Source: Linnemannia hyalina (lineage: Eukaryota; Mortierellomycota; Mortierellomycetes; Mortierellales; Mortierellaceae). Taken from it: a stretch of 64,000 nucleotides of DNA. Made by a program: the position numbers and the translations under genes. The stretch spans positions 372,001 to 436,000 of the forward strand of contig JAHRHY010000020.1 in assembly GCA_019671135.1 (NCBI GenBank), given 5' to 3'. Within the stretch, counting starts at the first letter, position 1. Every line of letters starts with the position of its first letter. Below, in pieces: positions 46,131-57,300 of the stretch. The notes beneath the pieces are model-generated. The model was not told where the DNA came from, did not search any database, and saw only the letters and a list, made by a program, of their open reading frames with translations.

Positions 46131-49079
46131 TTAGTCACTCAGGGCAAGAATCTCTGGGTAAACAACATTTGTTGTACAGCCATATGGTGTATCGGGACCC
46201 TCCCTCTCAATCAACACATGCACGTTGTTCTTGTTCGTCACTCGAGATAGGGCAACGTACAGTTGGCCATGGGCGAATACCGGCTTCTTGAGATAGATAC
46301 CAACGGTGTCTAAAGTCTGACCTTGGGACTTGTTGATCGTCATTGCAAAGGCGGGTCGGATAGGGAACTGGAGTCGTCGGAACTTGAACGGAATATCGAG
46401 GTCAGAAGGGCAGATCGGGATGCGGGAAAGGAATACGTGATTGCCGGCATGTGTTCCTGTAATGATAGTGGCTCCCAAGACGTACCGTGAGAGCGATGTA
46501 CATATGAGTCGCGTGCCATTGCAAAGTCCTTCCTGTGGCATGAGGTTTCGAAGGAGTATGACAGGACAACCCACGGTCAATCTCAGGCAGTGAGGAGGGA
46601 GCGAAGACGACTTGAGGCTGTTCAGAAACTCGATAGGAAACAGAGCGTCCACCCTATCGTCTTCTTTGTCGATGATGGAGTCCTGCGAGAGAAACTCTCT
46701 TGATTCCCCTTGTATGGCTGACATGATGTGGTTGTTGACTTCATCGACGTTGTCGTTTGTTGGGCAGAGCACTGCGCGCTGATTGAGATACTGGGCATTG
46801 CCAATATTGTGCTGGAGATCAGGGTAGACCTTGGCAATGAGATCGCCAATGTTGGCATTGGCTGGCATCACCATCTGGGGTGGAAGTGTGATGGTGGTGG
46901 AGATTCTGTGGTCTGGAGACGGGCCAGGAACAGTACCTTCTCCGACTTGAAGAAGCCAGTTTGCAAACCCGGTCTGTTCCTCGATGTCGGGAGCGTCGGC
47001 ATTTCTGAGGAGGCGCATGTTAACGGAAAGATGAAGGTGTTGGATGTGGTCCCAGAGTGGAGATCGTTTAAAGCAGGCTCCAATGGTTTCCTCTCTGCGT
47101 CCTTGCTTGACAACTGGAGGAATCTGCCTAAAGTCGCCGCCAAAGACCATGAGCTTTTCTCCAAAGGGACGATGTTCGTTCGCAGGGTCCACAGTCTTCA
47201 TCAGGTCTTTGAGAGTGCGATCTACAGCCTCAAAGATATGCCGATGCGTCATCGGAGCCTCGTCCCAGACAACGATCTTGGCCCGGATGAGAAGATTGGC
47301 AATTTCTGACCTGTGGTTGACTGGACAAACGCTATCCTCGTGGGTAGGGACGGGAATCTTAAAGCGCGAGTGAGCGGTTCTTCCGCCTTGTAGGAGTAAT
47401 GCGGCGATTCCAGATCCAGCAACGGCAAGAGCGATATCGCGATTCGACCGGACCATAGACAGGATTAGGGAGTACAGGAAGGTCTTTCCTGTACCTGCAG
47501 GACCATCGATGAAGTACGCCTCGGAAGAGTTCATCTCATAGGAGTGCTTGATTCGGTCGTATGCTTCCCTCTGATTCGCGTTGAGTGACTGCTCCATCAT
47601 GGCGAAATCTTCTGCGCTGGGCAAAGGGTAATTCAACTCGTCTGCAATAAATGCATTTACGTTGGGACCATGCTGCTCCAGTATGACGGGCTCGGGCATG
47701 CCTTCGTAGTCGTGGAGAGTCTTGCCGAGGTTCCTCAGGAGAACTTGTAAGTGGATCAAGGCAGCATTTGCACGCTGGTCTGCAAAGGATTGTCGCTGCT
47801 CAAGGCTGGTAGCGTCACGTTCCCTTGGACGGAGATCATCAGACAGTGCATCGCGAAAGGTGGTCCAAAGCTGAGCAGGATTTGTCGGGTTGCAAAAGGC
47901 AAGAATCTTTGCAAAAAGGGAGCGGAGTTGGTATCCCGTTTGGCTGACTGCGGCATCCCGAAGACAGTTCTCCCACTCGCGATCATCTTGAAGCATGCCA
48001 AGGGCGATGCAGGCGCCCTTGAACGTGGGGTGGACCTCGTTTTCGACTGTTCTTAGGCCCTCAAACGATATAGGACTTGGCACCGAGAGTAGTAGCAACC
48101 GCAAATAAAACAGATCGCCTGCGGTATCATGCACAAAAAAGAGTCGGCCGACTGTACATCCTCTCTCTCTGAGCTTCCATCGCTTTTCCCTCTTGAGGTA
48201 AACGTGGGTTTGAGGAAAGTCGTGGTACTTTGATGGCGGTTCGTCAGGATGGTCGCGGTTATAGTCGAAGAATGCAGTCAGCGTACTGCGCTCCAGTGCG
48301 GCTCTCTCTAGGACATCGGCGATGGGTTCGTCCGAGCGGAAGGCGTGCATGAACTGGCCGGGAAGATGCAAATGCAACCTGGTGACGGATGGATAGGCAC
48401 TGTGTAGGCGGAAACCGAATATGCGCCAAGAAGACTCGGAGGCAGAGACATAGCGACCGTCGATGAAATCAATGATCTCGTTGACTTCTGGCACAGGTAG
48501 ATCTCCGGCTCCGGCTTGAGCTCCGTCTTGTGCCGGCTGTTGAACCACAACAGTGGCTCGATCATGACCCTTGTAGACGTACTTGTAAAGATACTTGACC
48601 GCAGTGGAAGAGGTGCAGCTCTCGACATTGATATGGGCACCATACTTTGCAGCCAGATAAGGGTTGTGCGGAACGACCCAACGGTTGTCAATCTCGAAAT
48701 CTCCCCGGCCATCGATCCTGACTGTCCTTCCATCCATGCGGCGCCGGTACTGCGGATATCCATTTGGTCCGTTTGTGGTGGTTGCGAGGAAGGGCTTGGG
48801 ATAGCCTTTGGTACACACGCCGTTCTCCATGCATGGAGAGTTCCTGTTTGCCGGTCCACATGGGCCATGGATCATGGATTTCACAACAGTCTCATAGGCG
48901 GCCGGATGAGTTGCAGGGTCAGGAATCTCGGCAGAAATGTATTTGTCGTAGTCCTCAGGCAATCCAGGCTTGTGCTCGGGGCTCATGATGAGCAGAATGT
49001 GTGCATGGGGGAGTCCACGCTTCTGGAACTCAATGACATGAATCATGCCGACGACCTTTCCGAGGACATGGTTTTTCAA
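46131..49079 (-). pseudogene. Helitron Rep-helicase (N-terminally truncated)
   Basis: An open frame of 982 codons, with no ATG at its 5' edge. It contains the HUH nickase motif GLPHAH (about residues 22-27) and the two-Tyr motif KYLYKYVYKG (about 162-171). The Pif1-type SF1B helicase part has Walker A GPAGTGKT (Lys532), WDEAPM, FGGDFRQIPP, MTINKSQGQTL and LYVALSRV, and it stops at 46131. Rep nicks and joins single-stranded ends for rolling-circle transposition; the helicase unwinds. Readable Rep homology reaches back only to about 49120 (RVFHIKLKELLHDLL); a TGA lies just upstream and the usual 200 or so N-terminal residues are absent. The catalytic residues themselves look intact. Confidence 0.85.
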
Positions 49080-49099
49080 CAGATCATGCAGGAGTTCCT

Positions 49100-49585
49100 T
49101 CAGCTTGATGTGAAAGACGCGGGTCGTGCAGCGAGGATACTCTCGTCCGAAACGGTGTCAAAGATGGTTTCGAGGTAGTCGCAGTTGTTGGAGTGACGCT
49201 TCTGGGAATGGCTGATCCTTGCACTTGTCGTTTGCTTCCCTTTAAAGTATGGGCAGCGACGACTTGTTGACCTTTGGTGATCGTTTCCACGGCACCTGCT
49301 ACACCTGCTAATAGGGGAAGAGGAGGAGGAAGAAGAAGCGATTGCATTGGGTGTGGTGATAGTGCTATTGATGGGAAGCGAGGAAGGAGAGGAGGGAGTG
49401 GTAACAGTAGATTTAGTGGCAGCCGTACGCCTGGTGGTGGTAAGGGAAGAGAACCTGACGGACTTGGTGGGCTGCGACCTTGTTGAGTTCGTCGCTCTAA
49501 CCCGCTTGTATCCTGTAAAGGCTGTAGTTGAAGAGGTATCGATACTGGAGGTGGAGGTAAGAGGAGCACGGCGAGTGGAAGGCAT
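49100..49585 (-). CDS. Helitron ORF1, Cys/His-cluster protein
   Basis: 161 aa from ATG 49585. It has a Thr/Ser-rich basic N-terminus (MPSTRRAPLTSTSS, TAFTGYKRVRATNSTRS), a Ser run, then CSRCRGNDHQRSTSRRC, a possible CCHC-type zinc knuckle, and a C-terminal NNCDYLETIFDTVSDES stretch. The same gene is present, broken, in elements A and B2, so it belongs to the family. It ends 21 bp upstream of the readable Rep frame and in a different frame. Nucleic-acid binding is inferred from the Cys/His cluster. Confidence 0.55.
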   Translation of the reverse strand: MPSTRRAPLTSTSSIDTSSTTAFTGYKRVRATNSTRSQPTKSVRFSSLTTTRRTAATKSTVTTPSSPSSLPINSTITTPNAIASSSSSSSPISRCSRCRGNDHQRSTSRRCPYFKGKQTTSARISHSQKRHSNNCDYLETIFDTVSDESILAARPASFTSS

Positions 49586-50044
49586 GTTGAATGGTGACAG
49601 ATGTGATGAAAATGAAATTTGGAGTTGTGGCTGATGAAAGACTGTAGTGTGAGGAATAAAGGAGCAAAAAAAAAAAAAAAAAAAAGCACAAAAGCGAGGA
49701 AAAGAGTAGCAGCAAGCAAGTTATTAGAGAAGAAAAGGTTGTTGCTGGAGGATTCTAGAGGTTCTAGAGGACTCCCACTTTGCTTATTTAGCATTTCTTG
49801 GTCAGCAGATCCTCCTAGGGGACACGCACTTCGCTTTCTGTGGGATACGCATACGCACTTTTGCTTAGTCAACATCAATCAACAACAATGGGAGGTGGAA
49901 ATTTAGTGGCGTTCGTCAGGCACACACACAGCACACACGATAGACATAATACAATCATGTGATTTAGGAACGATTGATTGATTGTGACTGCGAACTATAT
50001 CAGGTGATCACTACAGTCGCTTTGTATTATTACTAGAACTAGAA

Positions 50045-51204
50045 CTAGAAAGGTTGCCCGTGGGCGATGCCACGGGTGCCGGAAGTTGCTGTAAGGGGAT
50101 CTGGGGTGAGAGGTGTGGGTCTTTGAAGGGTGTTTGAAGGGTCTTTGAAGAAGACTCGTTTAAAGATACGGGTGCCACTTGCCTATTACCTTTTTCCTTT
50201 TTCAACTGTAGTGTGACTGTAAACTTTTCACAACTACCTGTGGCCAATGGCACGCTTGGGGAATGTAGAGCTCATACCTGTCGAGTTTCCTGTTGTGCCA
50301 TAAAGAATAATATCCCTGGTCCCAGCTGGGCCCAGCTGACCTCCCTTATTAGATAGTCATCTTAGTAGCTGGGGAGCCATCCCCCTGGCCTTGTTTGTAT
50401 TCATTATTCTCTCGGATCACCCTCACTCGCAGTATATTCAAGATATCCTTGACTACCCTTTGCTCTACATCACGCCAGAGGATTTCTTGCTTTTTAGTAG
50501 GCTTGCAAAAAGGCTCGTTCACAGCACACTGGTGCTTCGCGCTAGATGGCCCAGACGGCCACGCTCCAGCGGTCGCTTCCTTTTGCCGCAGGCGGCAACA
50601 GGTATCAGACAGCTACAGCTTTGCCCTTACGAAGTACTGGGGCTTTGCGCAAGAAAGTTTCTCTGGTTCGGGCTACGCCCTCACATCCTCTTCAAAGCCC
50701 CTTGATTTGGGCTACGCCCTCATATCCTCTTGTCCCGTGCCCGTACGCTCGCTGCGCTCACAGGATACTGGCGCGCTTTGCGCAAGATACTCTTAATGGC
50801 CTTGTCCGTGACCATCGCTCGCTTCGCTCACAAAGTACGGGCGCTTGGCGCAAAAAAGGACCTCTGGTTCGGGCTACGCCCTCACATGATCTTCTCCCTT
50901 TCGTACCCGTGCGGTCACAACATACTGGCGCTTCGCGCAAGATACTTTCGATTGTCGCGCCAGGGCGCGCCCGTGACCATTGCTCGCTGCGCTCACATCC
51001 TCTTGAAAGCCCCTTGATTCGGGCTACGCCCTCATATCCTCTTAGCCCGTGCCCGTACGCTCGCTTCGCTCACAAAATACTGGCGCTTCGCGCTGGCGCT
51101 ACGCGCAAGATACTGGTGAGGGCCACGGCCCTCACAACATTTTTAGTTCGGGCTCCGCCCTCACGTGATATACAGAAATCGTTATTTTTTTAAAGAGAAA
51201 GAGA
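50045..51204 (-). mobile_element. Hairpin-rich non-autonomous Helitron-like element D
   Basis: 1.16 kb on the minus strand. The 5' end, TCTCTTTCTC, is at 51204, directly at the end of element B2. The 3' end is CTAG at 50045-50048 after a 7-bp-stem hairpin CCCGTGGGCGATGCCACGGG (50057-50076), followed by T. It encodes nothing recognisable; the interior is an array of short GC hairpins. The subterminal TATATCACGTGA resembles that of the other elements. Confidence 0.65.
50525..51165. repeat. Array of short GC-rich hairpins
   Basis: At least 15 small palindromes with 4-6 bp stems and 3-4 nt loops. Examples are GGGCTACGCCC, GGGCTCCGCCC, GCGCTTCGCGC, GAGGGCCACGGCCCTC and GCTCGCTTCGCTC. They alternate with short AT linkers such as CAAGATACTGG and CACATCCTCTT. 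Types recur in mixed order, unlike a simple tandem repeat. Confidence 0.8.
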
Positions 51205-52213
51205 TGGTACCCGCGGCTTCGCTCGCGGAGGTGTGGGGCAAGTGTAAATTGACAAAAAAGTGGTGGTGGTTGATTATTGCAAAGTTTATTTATGATTGTC
51301 AGTTCCTCATTTCTCTCTCGCTTTTCTATTTGATTTTTTTTTCTGCCTTCACTTTTTTTTTCGTTTTGCCCTCCCTTCCTTATTTTTTGACGTCATATTT
51401 CCACAACTCGTGACGGCGTGCCAGGCCTGACTGATCCAAGCCATGGCCACGGGAAGGAGGTGTGAGACGGGACCCCTGGGAGCCCGAATGCCTATAGTTA
51501 CACAACTTGGGTCGTATGAATGCCATGAAGTGGCGAACACCGAGCCAGCCCCCCGCATCCCCAACGCGACCTATCAGGTGTGATGAGTCGAGATCTCGGG
51601 TCAAAGATATTATACAGCAGTCTCCTTTCTTTCCTTTAAATGCAATACCATCTTACCATGTAAATGTTGTACAACCTTCTCGTCCGCGTCACTCAGACTT
51701 TGTTTGACAAATCGACTCGTTGCCTTGGCGGGCCAAATCCTGTCCCTGTCGGTTTCCCTCCCTTGCTCAAACCCGCCTTCTTCTCGAGCTGTTATTTCTT
51801 GGGTCTTCCCCTATTCGACCGTCGCCCTTGCAACGTACGTGCCATATCTCCATCCTTTCAAAGTCTTCTATCGCACTTGCAATACCTTTTTTCTTTTTGC
51901 TTCCCTCTGTCAATGCATTTCACGGTTCTTTGAGCTGGTACCAAAGGACGTAAAGGCAATGGCATTGTTGAAGGTCCGGATGGTTGCAAGAAATAGCCCG
52001 GAGAAAAAGGTACCACCTCTGAAAGGCTTTGTAATTCATCAAGGGAAGCTTAATGACCGGCGTTTTGACTCTTAGACAGCAGAGAAGCGTAGATTGGCGA
52101 TTGTACGTCCAACACACTCCTGCGTTTTCAAAAGAAGTGATTAAATCGGGTATCAATAAAAATAAAGGAGGATGTAGAATAGTTGTAGGTAATATCGTAG
52201 ACGGTTACCTCTA

Positions 52214-52462
52214 TCCAATGTAAAGCACACAATTAGAGCATACCACGCTCATCGATCCCATGATCATGTACACTGTGTTGTCCTGATTCTTAACAGCTAT
52301 TCTATTTCCAAAAACACTTAGATCAGCAGGAGCAACAGGAGCAACGGAAGCAGCAAGGATCGTGGAAGGAGTAGGAGCAAGAGATTCTGCAACGATCATG
52401 CGCTGTCTGCTCATAAGGCAATCCGGATGAGTTGTAAACAATGGTGACGGAGTTCTCTGCAA
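52214..52462 (-). pseudogene. Helitron N-terminal fragment in B2
   Basis: Sister of the frame at 44149-44493. It reads THPDCLMSRQRMIVAES, then a short Ala/Val linker, then NTVYMIMGSMSVVCSNC. It keeps the Cys replaced by Trp in element A, but has a stop shortly after. Confidence 0.5.
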
Positions 52463-52635
52463 GCATTACATATCATAGCAGAGGACTGAGGAGCACCATG
52501 CAATGCGATGGCAATAGCTCGCTCATGTTACCTAAATGGGTCGGAATGGTTGGCGCCGGGCTGGAACCATGCGTGGCTGCTACAATCATGCGTGACTGGG
52601 ACAACCTGTGTCAGCCGGCTGTTCTCCTTCAGCAG

Positions 52636-52955
52636 GCGAGGGCTTGGGATCCCGTTTGGCGTAGTAGTAAAGCGTCCTCCACGCAATTTTGAGGTCCTGG
52701 GTTCGAGTCCTAGGAGAGCGTTTGGCTTGGCGCATGATCTCCTCATCTTACACTCAAAGAGTTGAGGGCTCCCCCCTCTTCTACAGCACAAAGTCTTCCC
52801 TCAAATTCAGAGTCTTGCCGCTGCCCCCTACACATTTCTTTCTCAAGTACCGTCTTTAGAAATAAAAAAACCCTGGTGGCTTGTTGCACCACTGGGGCTG
52901 TTCTCTCCTTACTGAGCCTTCCTATGGGAAGGTTCAATTTAAACAAAAAAATCCA
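52636..52955 (+). mobile_element. tRNA-like SINE inserted in B2
   Basis: A 320-bp insertion relative to the otherwise matching sequence near 44640 in element A. It is flanked by the 7-bp target duplication TCAGCAG (52629-52635 and 52956-52962). The head has an RNA polymerase III A box TGGCGTAGTAG (52657-52667) and B box GGTTCGAGTCC (52700-52710). A 5-bp T-arm can be drawn, but the acceptor stem does not pair. The 3' end is A-rich (AAACAAAAAAATCCA). It has no coding capacity. Confidence 0.75.
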
Positions 52956-53177
52956 TCAGCAGGTCGTCGTTGTCGCTTATGTTACCTAAATGGGCCGGAA
53001 TGGTAGGCCTTAGGCTGGAAGCATTCTCCCGGTACCAATGCCTCCGCCGCCTGATCGATGGCCCATCTTCACCCCCTTCACCCTCCCACTGAACCGTTGT
53101 CTAACTTGTAGTCTCAAACTATTGAACCACGTCAGCAATTGCGGCGTAAGCATCCTCGTCTGAAATAGTATCAAAGC

Positions 53178-53657
53178 TTGTTTCGCAGTTGTCGCCATTA
53201 TAAATTAGGAGTTGTGCTGCAAAGAGGCGGCAATCCGAGCAATTGTGGTCTGTTTGCCCTAAAATTACCGATTGTTTTCATTTATAGTAGGGACAGTAAC
53301 AACTTGTCAACCTTTGGTGGCCGTTTCCACGTCCACGATACTTGGCACACCTACCGATGGAGGAGAAAGAGGAGGGAAAAGAGAGAAAAGCGGGAAATAA
53401 AGAAGAGGAGGAAGAAGAAGAGGAGAAATGAGGAGGAAGAGTAAGGGGTGATGGCATTGAGTTTGGTGGTGATAGTGGTGGTACATTTGGTGGAAAGGGA
53501 GTGCAGAGTGGAGGAAGTAGAGGGCGCGGTAGCAGTAGATCGACCTTGTTGAGTTGGTCGCCTTGGTACGTCTGTATCCTGTAAAGGTCGTAGAAGGAAC
53601 GACATCGGGCGCGGAAGTGGTGGTAAGAGTGACACGGTGAGAGCGAGTGGAAGTCAT
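53178..53657 (-). pseudogene. Helitron ORF1 remnant in element B2
   Basis: Starts at ATG 53657 (MTSTRSHRVTLTTTS, TTFTGYRRTKATNSTRS) and shifts frame. The Cys/His cluster RGNGHQRLTSCYCPYYK follows in another frame, near 53280-53340. Confidence 0.6.
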
Positions 53658-53701
53658 ACTGGCTACTGACAGATAAAAAAAAAAAAAAAAAAAAAAGAGG
53701 A

Positions 53702-53768
53702 AGAAAAGGAAAGGAAAGGAAAGGAAAGGAAAGGAAAGGAAAGGAAAGGAAAGGAAAGGAAAGGAAAG
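53702..53768 (+). repeat. (AAAGG)n microsatellite
   Basis: About 13 units of a 5-mer next to a poly(A) run (53675-53697), upstream of the B2 ORF1. Elements A and B have the poly(A) run but not the pentamer expansion. Confidence 0.85.
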
Positions 53769-54129
53769 AAAATATGCTTGCCCGTGAAAGAGAAAGAAAA
53801 GCCATCGGCTCTACTCTCTCCATTATCCATTTTCGTATTTTAACATGCTTACTGCTTACCGGCAAATCTTCTTACCGGCATGGCTCTCATTCCGCAGTCG
53901 CATTTTAACATGCTTACCGGCAGATCTGCTTACCGGTATGGCTCTGATTGCAACCCTCATCCATCTCTCATTTTTAATTTAATTAACTTTAAACTAAAAA
54001 AACGCACACTTGCACACATACACCAAACACACACCACACACACACATTGAAAAAGAGAAAGAAAGATCATCACATGATTTACGTATATCAGGTGATCGGT
54101 GCAGTCGCTTTGTATTAGTAGAAGAAGTA

Positions 54130-54177
54130 GATGTAACATACTTTGTAGGAAGTTACGATTGTTATAATATTTGTTGA
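54130..54177 (+). repeat. 48-bp direct repeat, right copy
   Basis: Identical to 43038-43085. It lies 7 bp outside the 5' end of element B2, so the four-element array is bracketed by these two copies. Confidence 0.85.
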
Positions 54178-54261
54178 TATGCGGCCTCCTATACAGATCG
54201 TTGGTAAATATGCCAATGGTGAAAAAATAAATGTCATAAAGAGTGCATGCATTGTAGAACA

Positions 54262-54326
54262 TCTCATATACTAAAATCCACGAGGGATAAATCACATGAT
54301 ATACACAACCTTTCTGTAATTGCATA
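54262..54326 (+). mobile_element. 5' tip of Helitron H2, split by H1
   Basis: 65 bp beginning TCTCATATACTAAAATCC. They match the first 65 bp of the uninterrupted copy at 63801 and are cut at GCATA by the 3' end of H1. The rest of H2 resumes at 59089. Confidence 0.75.
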
Positions 54327-57300
54327 CTAGCAAGTGGCCGCGGCTACGCCGCGGACGCTGCGCCGGTTTCTCAATTCCCAGGTTTGGTGTGTAAGGGCTA
54401 GAGGTTGCCGACCAGGGGTCTTTTCTCATTCATTTTGGATGTGTCTTGACTTCAAAGGGGGGAAAATAATATTAGGAATAAAAAAGTGAGCCAGCAAAAA
54501 GGATGAGAGGACTGATCTAAAGAACGGGCGAGCATTGTTCACTCTTTTAACATTCTGATCGATTCTATGGTGTAGGGTATGATTACGGAACTCTCTTATA
54601 GACATCACTTCTAGTGTATGTTCCCTCAAGCTCGGGGATGCTGCCATGGATCATAAGAACTTTGACATTTTTGATGTCTGCGCATCAAGAAAGAGAAATA
54701 TAAAGCTTACTGTGTGTGAACACAGGAGTAGGGAGATAGAGTCCGACATTTTCAAGGGTCTGACCCTGCGCCTTGTTGATCGTCATGGCAAAGGCAGGCC
54801 TGACCGGGAACTGTCGTCTCTTGAATGTGATCGGGGAGGACTTGTCGTCTGTTGTTAAAATCGGCACTCGTGGGATGAAGACCAAGTCGGTGGCAAAAGG
54901 TCCCGTCAGGATTGTTGCCATGATGCAGCGTGGCCTGAGCCGGCGGACGATCAAGCGAGTTCCGTTGCAGAGTCCTTTTTTTTGGTCCACATTTCGGAGG
55001 AGAATGATGGGCATGCCAACTTTCAGCACCAGATAGTAGGGAGGTAATCCAGTGGGGTCCAAAGAGTTGAGATACTCTGTAGGATAGTTGGCGACGCCGT
55101 TGGTATCTGAATCCGGAACGGAGTCTTGGCCAAGGTACTCTGTTGCCTTGCCAGGAAGTAGTGTGGTCGGGAGGTTGTTCATGTAATTGACATCCTTGTT
55201 CAGTGTTGTCAAAATAGCGGTGCGCTTGATGTCGTGAGGTGCAAAGTTGCCGATGGAGATATTGGGGTAGATGGTGCGGATAAGTTGGATCTCGTGCTCG
55301 TTGTTGAGATTGGGTCCATGTGGCGTAAAAAGGATGTCGTCTGGAATCCTGATATAATCATCAGAGTCGCCAAGGAAAATGTCTGCTCCTTGCCTTCACC
55401 CACATGTAGCAAAAAATCGACGAACGAAAAAGAGCTGCTCTTGTCCTCCATGACTCGCATATTGCGAGTTAGCTTGAGTGCCTTGACCTTGGGCCAAATG
55501 GTGCCAGACATCTTTAGACATGCGCCTTCGATTTGAGACTGAGATCCATGAACAACCACCGGCAACACCTGTTGAAAGTCACCACCGAACACGACAATCT
55601 TTCCGCCGAAAGGAACCAAGGGTCGATCCATAATCCGGTCCACAGACTCAAAGACATTTCGATGCATCATGGGTACCTCGTCCCAGATGATGAGGTCGGC
55701 CGCATGAATAATGGATCCGACTTGTTGCTCGCGGGTGATATTTCAGGTCGAGTCTTTGAAAACTGGATTGGGGAACTTGAAGACAGAGTGTGCAATGCGT
55801 CCACCATGAAGGATCAGAGCTGCTATACCGGATGACGCGAGGACAACAACATTCTTTTTCAGAACACCACTGATTTGTTCAATCAGTGTGTTGTAGAGAA
55901 AGAATTTGCCGGTGCCACCTGGTCCGTCAATAAAATAGAGGTCGGTCCTTTGGGGGCGGACGGGTGTGGAGACAGAGGCGATGACTTCGTCAAATATTAC
56001 CCGATGCTCGACATTCATGGTTTGAATGTGAGGGCCCGCCAGCTTGGCGAGCTCTTCATGCGATTTTTCGCTGTGGTCAGAGGCGGACTTTGGGATGTAG
56101 CGGAGAATGCTGTCGCTGATGTCTTGTGGCATAGTGGGAAAGGCGGCCAGAGAAGGGAGACAGAACCTCTCGCCGTCCTTAGGCTGGACAAAGTAGATCC
56201 GGGCAATCTTGAGGGTGTCCTTTTGATGCCCCTTGTCCCACTTGCGATTGTTTTGGTCGTAGGTGTAATGCTCGCGAATCTCGGCGTATGTATATTTATG
56301 TGCGTCCTTGTCCTCTTGGTTCAGCTTAAAGTAGGCCATCAGTTGACTGTCGTTGTTACGGCGGGCGACACAAAGTAGATCCGCGTATGTGACGTTGTGC
56401 TGGCCTATGAGATGGACCTGTAGACGTTGCACAGCAGGTGAACGACCGTACAAAGGATATCCAAGGACGCGCCACATGCTTTCATGGGAAGAGAGGTATC
56501 TCATATCGCGAAATTCGCGAATCTCGATGCGTGAAGGATGCTATTATACAAACGATAGCAAACAAAAAGAGAGTGAGAAAAAATAGTAAGCAAGGAGTTG
56601 CAATGGTCAGACATCCAGGGAAAAAAATGCGCAAAAAAAGTACCTCCTTGCTTGCTGCATTTTTTTTGGTGTGCAGCGATTGAGCCTTCAGTGGCGGTGG
56701 TGTTATACCCTGTAGCGGTAGCTGTAGCAGTGGCGGCGCTGGTGCTGGTGCTGGTGCTAGTGCTAGTGCTAGTGTTGGTGCTGGTGGATGCAAAGACGAC
56801 GATGGGATTGATCAGTGGAGGCAAACAGAAGACCCTTCTTTTTCGAGGGCGATCTTGGCTCTGCTCGGTCCATTGGGAAAATGAAAAATGAAAAATAGAA
56901 ATTTGTGTATGTCCATTGATGCTTTGACTTCTGTGCTGCGATACTATTGTTTCTTTTGCTTTGATAGAAATAAGGGGGCAATGAACAAAAGACATGCCTT
57001 ACGGATGTGCTCGTATAAATATTTCACGGCAGAGACGGAAAACCATATCTCGACATTGAGGTGGGTGTTGAACTTGGTTGCCAGCCAAAGGTTGTGAGGC
57101 ACGACCCAGCTATTGTCGATCTCTGTCGGGAGATTATCGGCCAGTTCTATTTGGTTACACCTTCCGGCACAGGCATCCAAGGTCGCCCTCTTAGTCCCAA
57201 AAGACCTGGCAAGATGTTCAAGGTGGCCGACAGGATTCCGGCCATCACACCCACACTTGGTGCACATGCTTCTGGAGGTGGGAACTGGCGTGCGCGTGTT

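Larger units (their letters stand above)
45977..50037 (-). mobile_element. Helitron-like element B with Rep-helicase frame
   Basis: Minus orientation. The 3' end is CTAG (45977-45980) with hairpin 45989-46006, identical in stem to element A. The 5' end, TCTAGTAATAATAC, is at about 50037, in a (CTAGAA)3 run. It encodes ORF1 and most of a RepHel protein. At 4.1 kb it is short for an autonomous Helitron because the N-terminal part of Rep is missing. Confidence 0.8.
51205..54122 (-). mobile_element. Non-autonomous Helitron-like element B2
   Basis: A sister of element A: the same 3' hairpin (51211-51228), the same interior order and the same 5' end TCTACTAATACAAAG (54122). The final CTAG is degenerate: GTACCA directly meets the 5' end of element D. 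It carries broken ORF1 and zinc-knuckle regions and a 320-bp SINE-like insertion. Confidence 0.75.

Noticed and set aside
46728..47309. Plus-strand frame of 193 codons
   Set aside because: It is the antisense shadow of the Helitron helicase.
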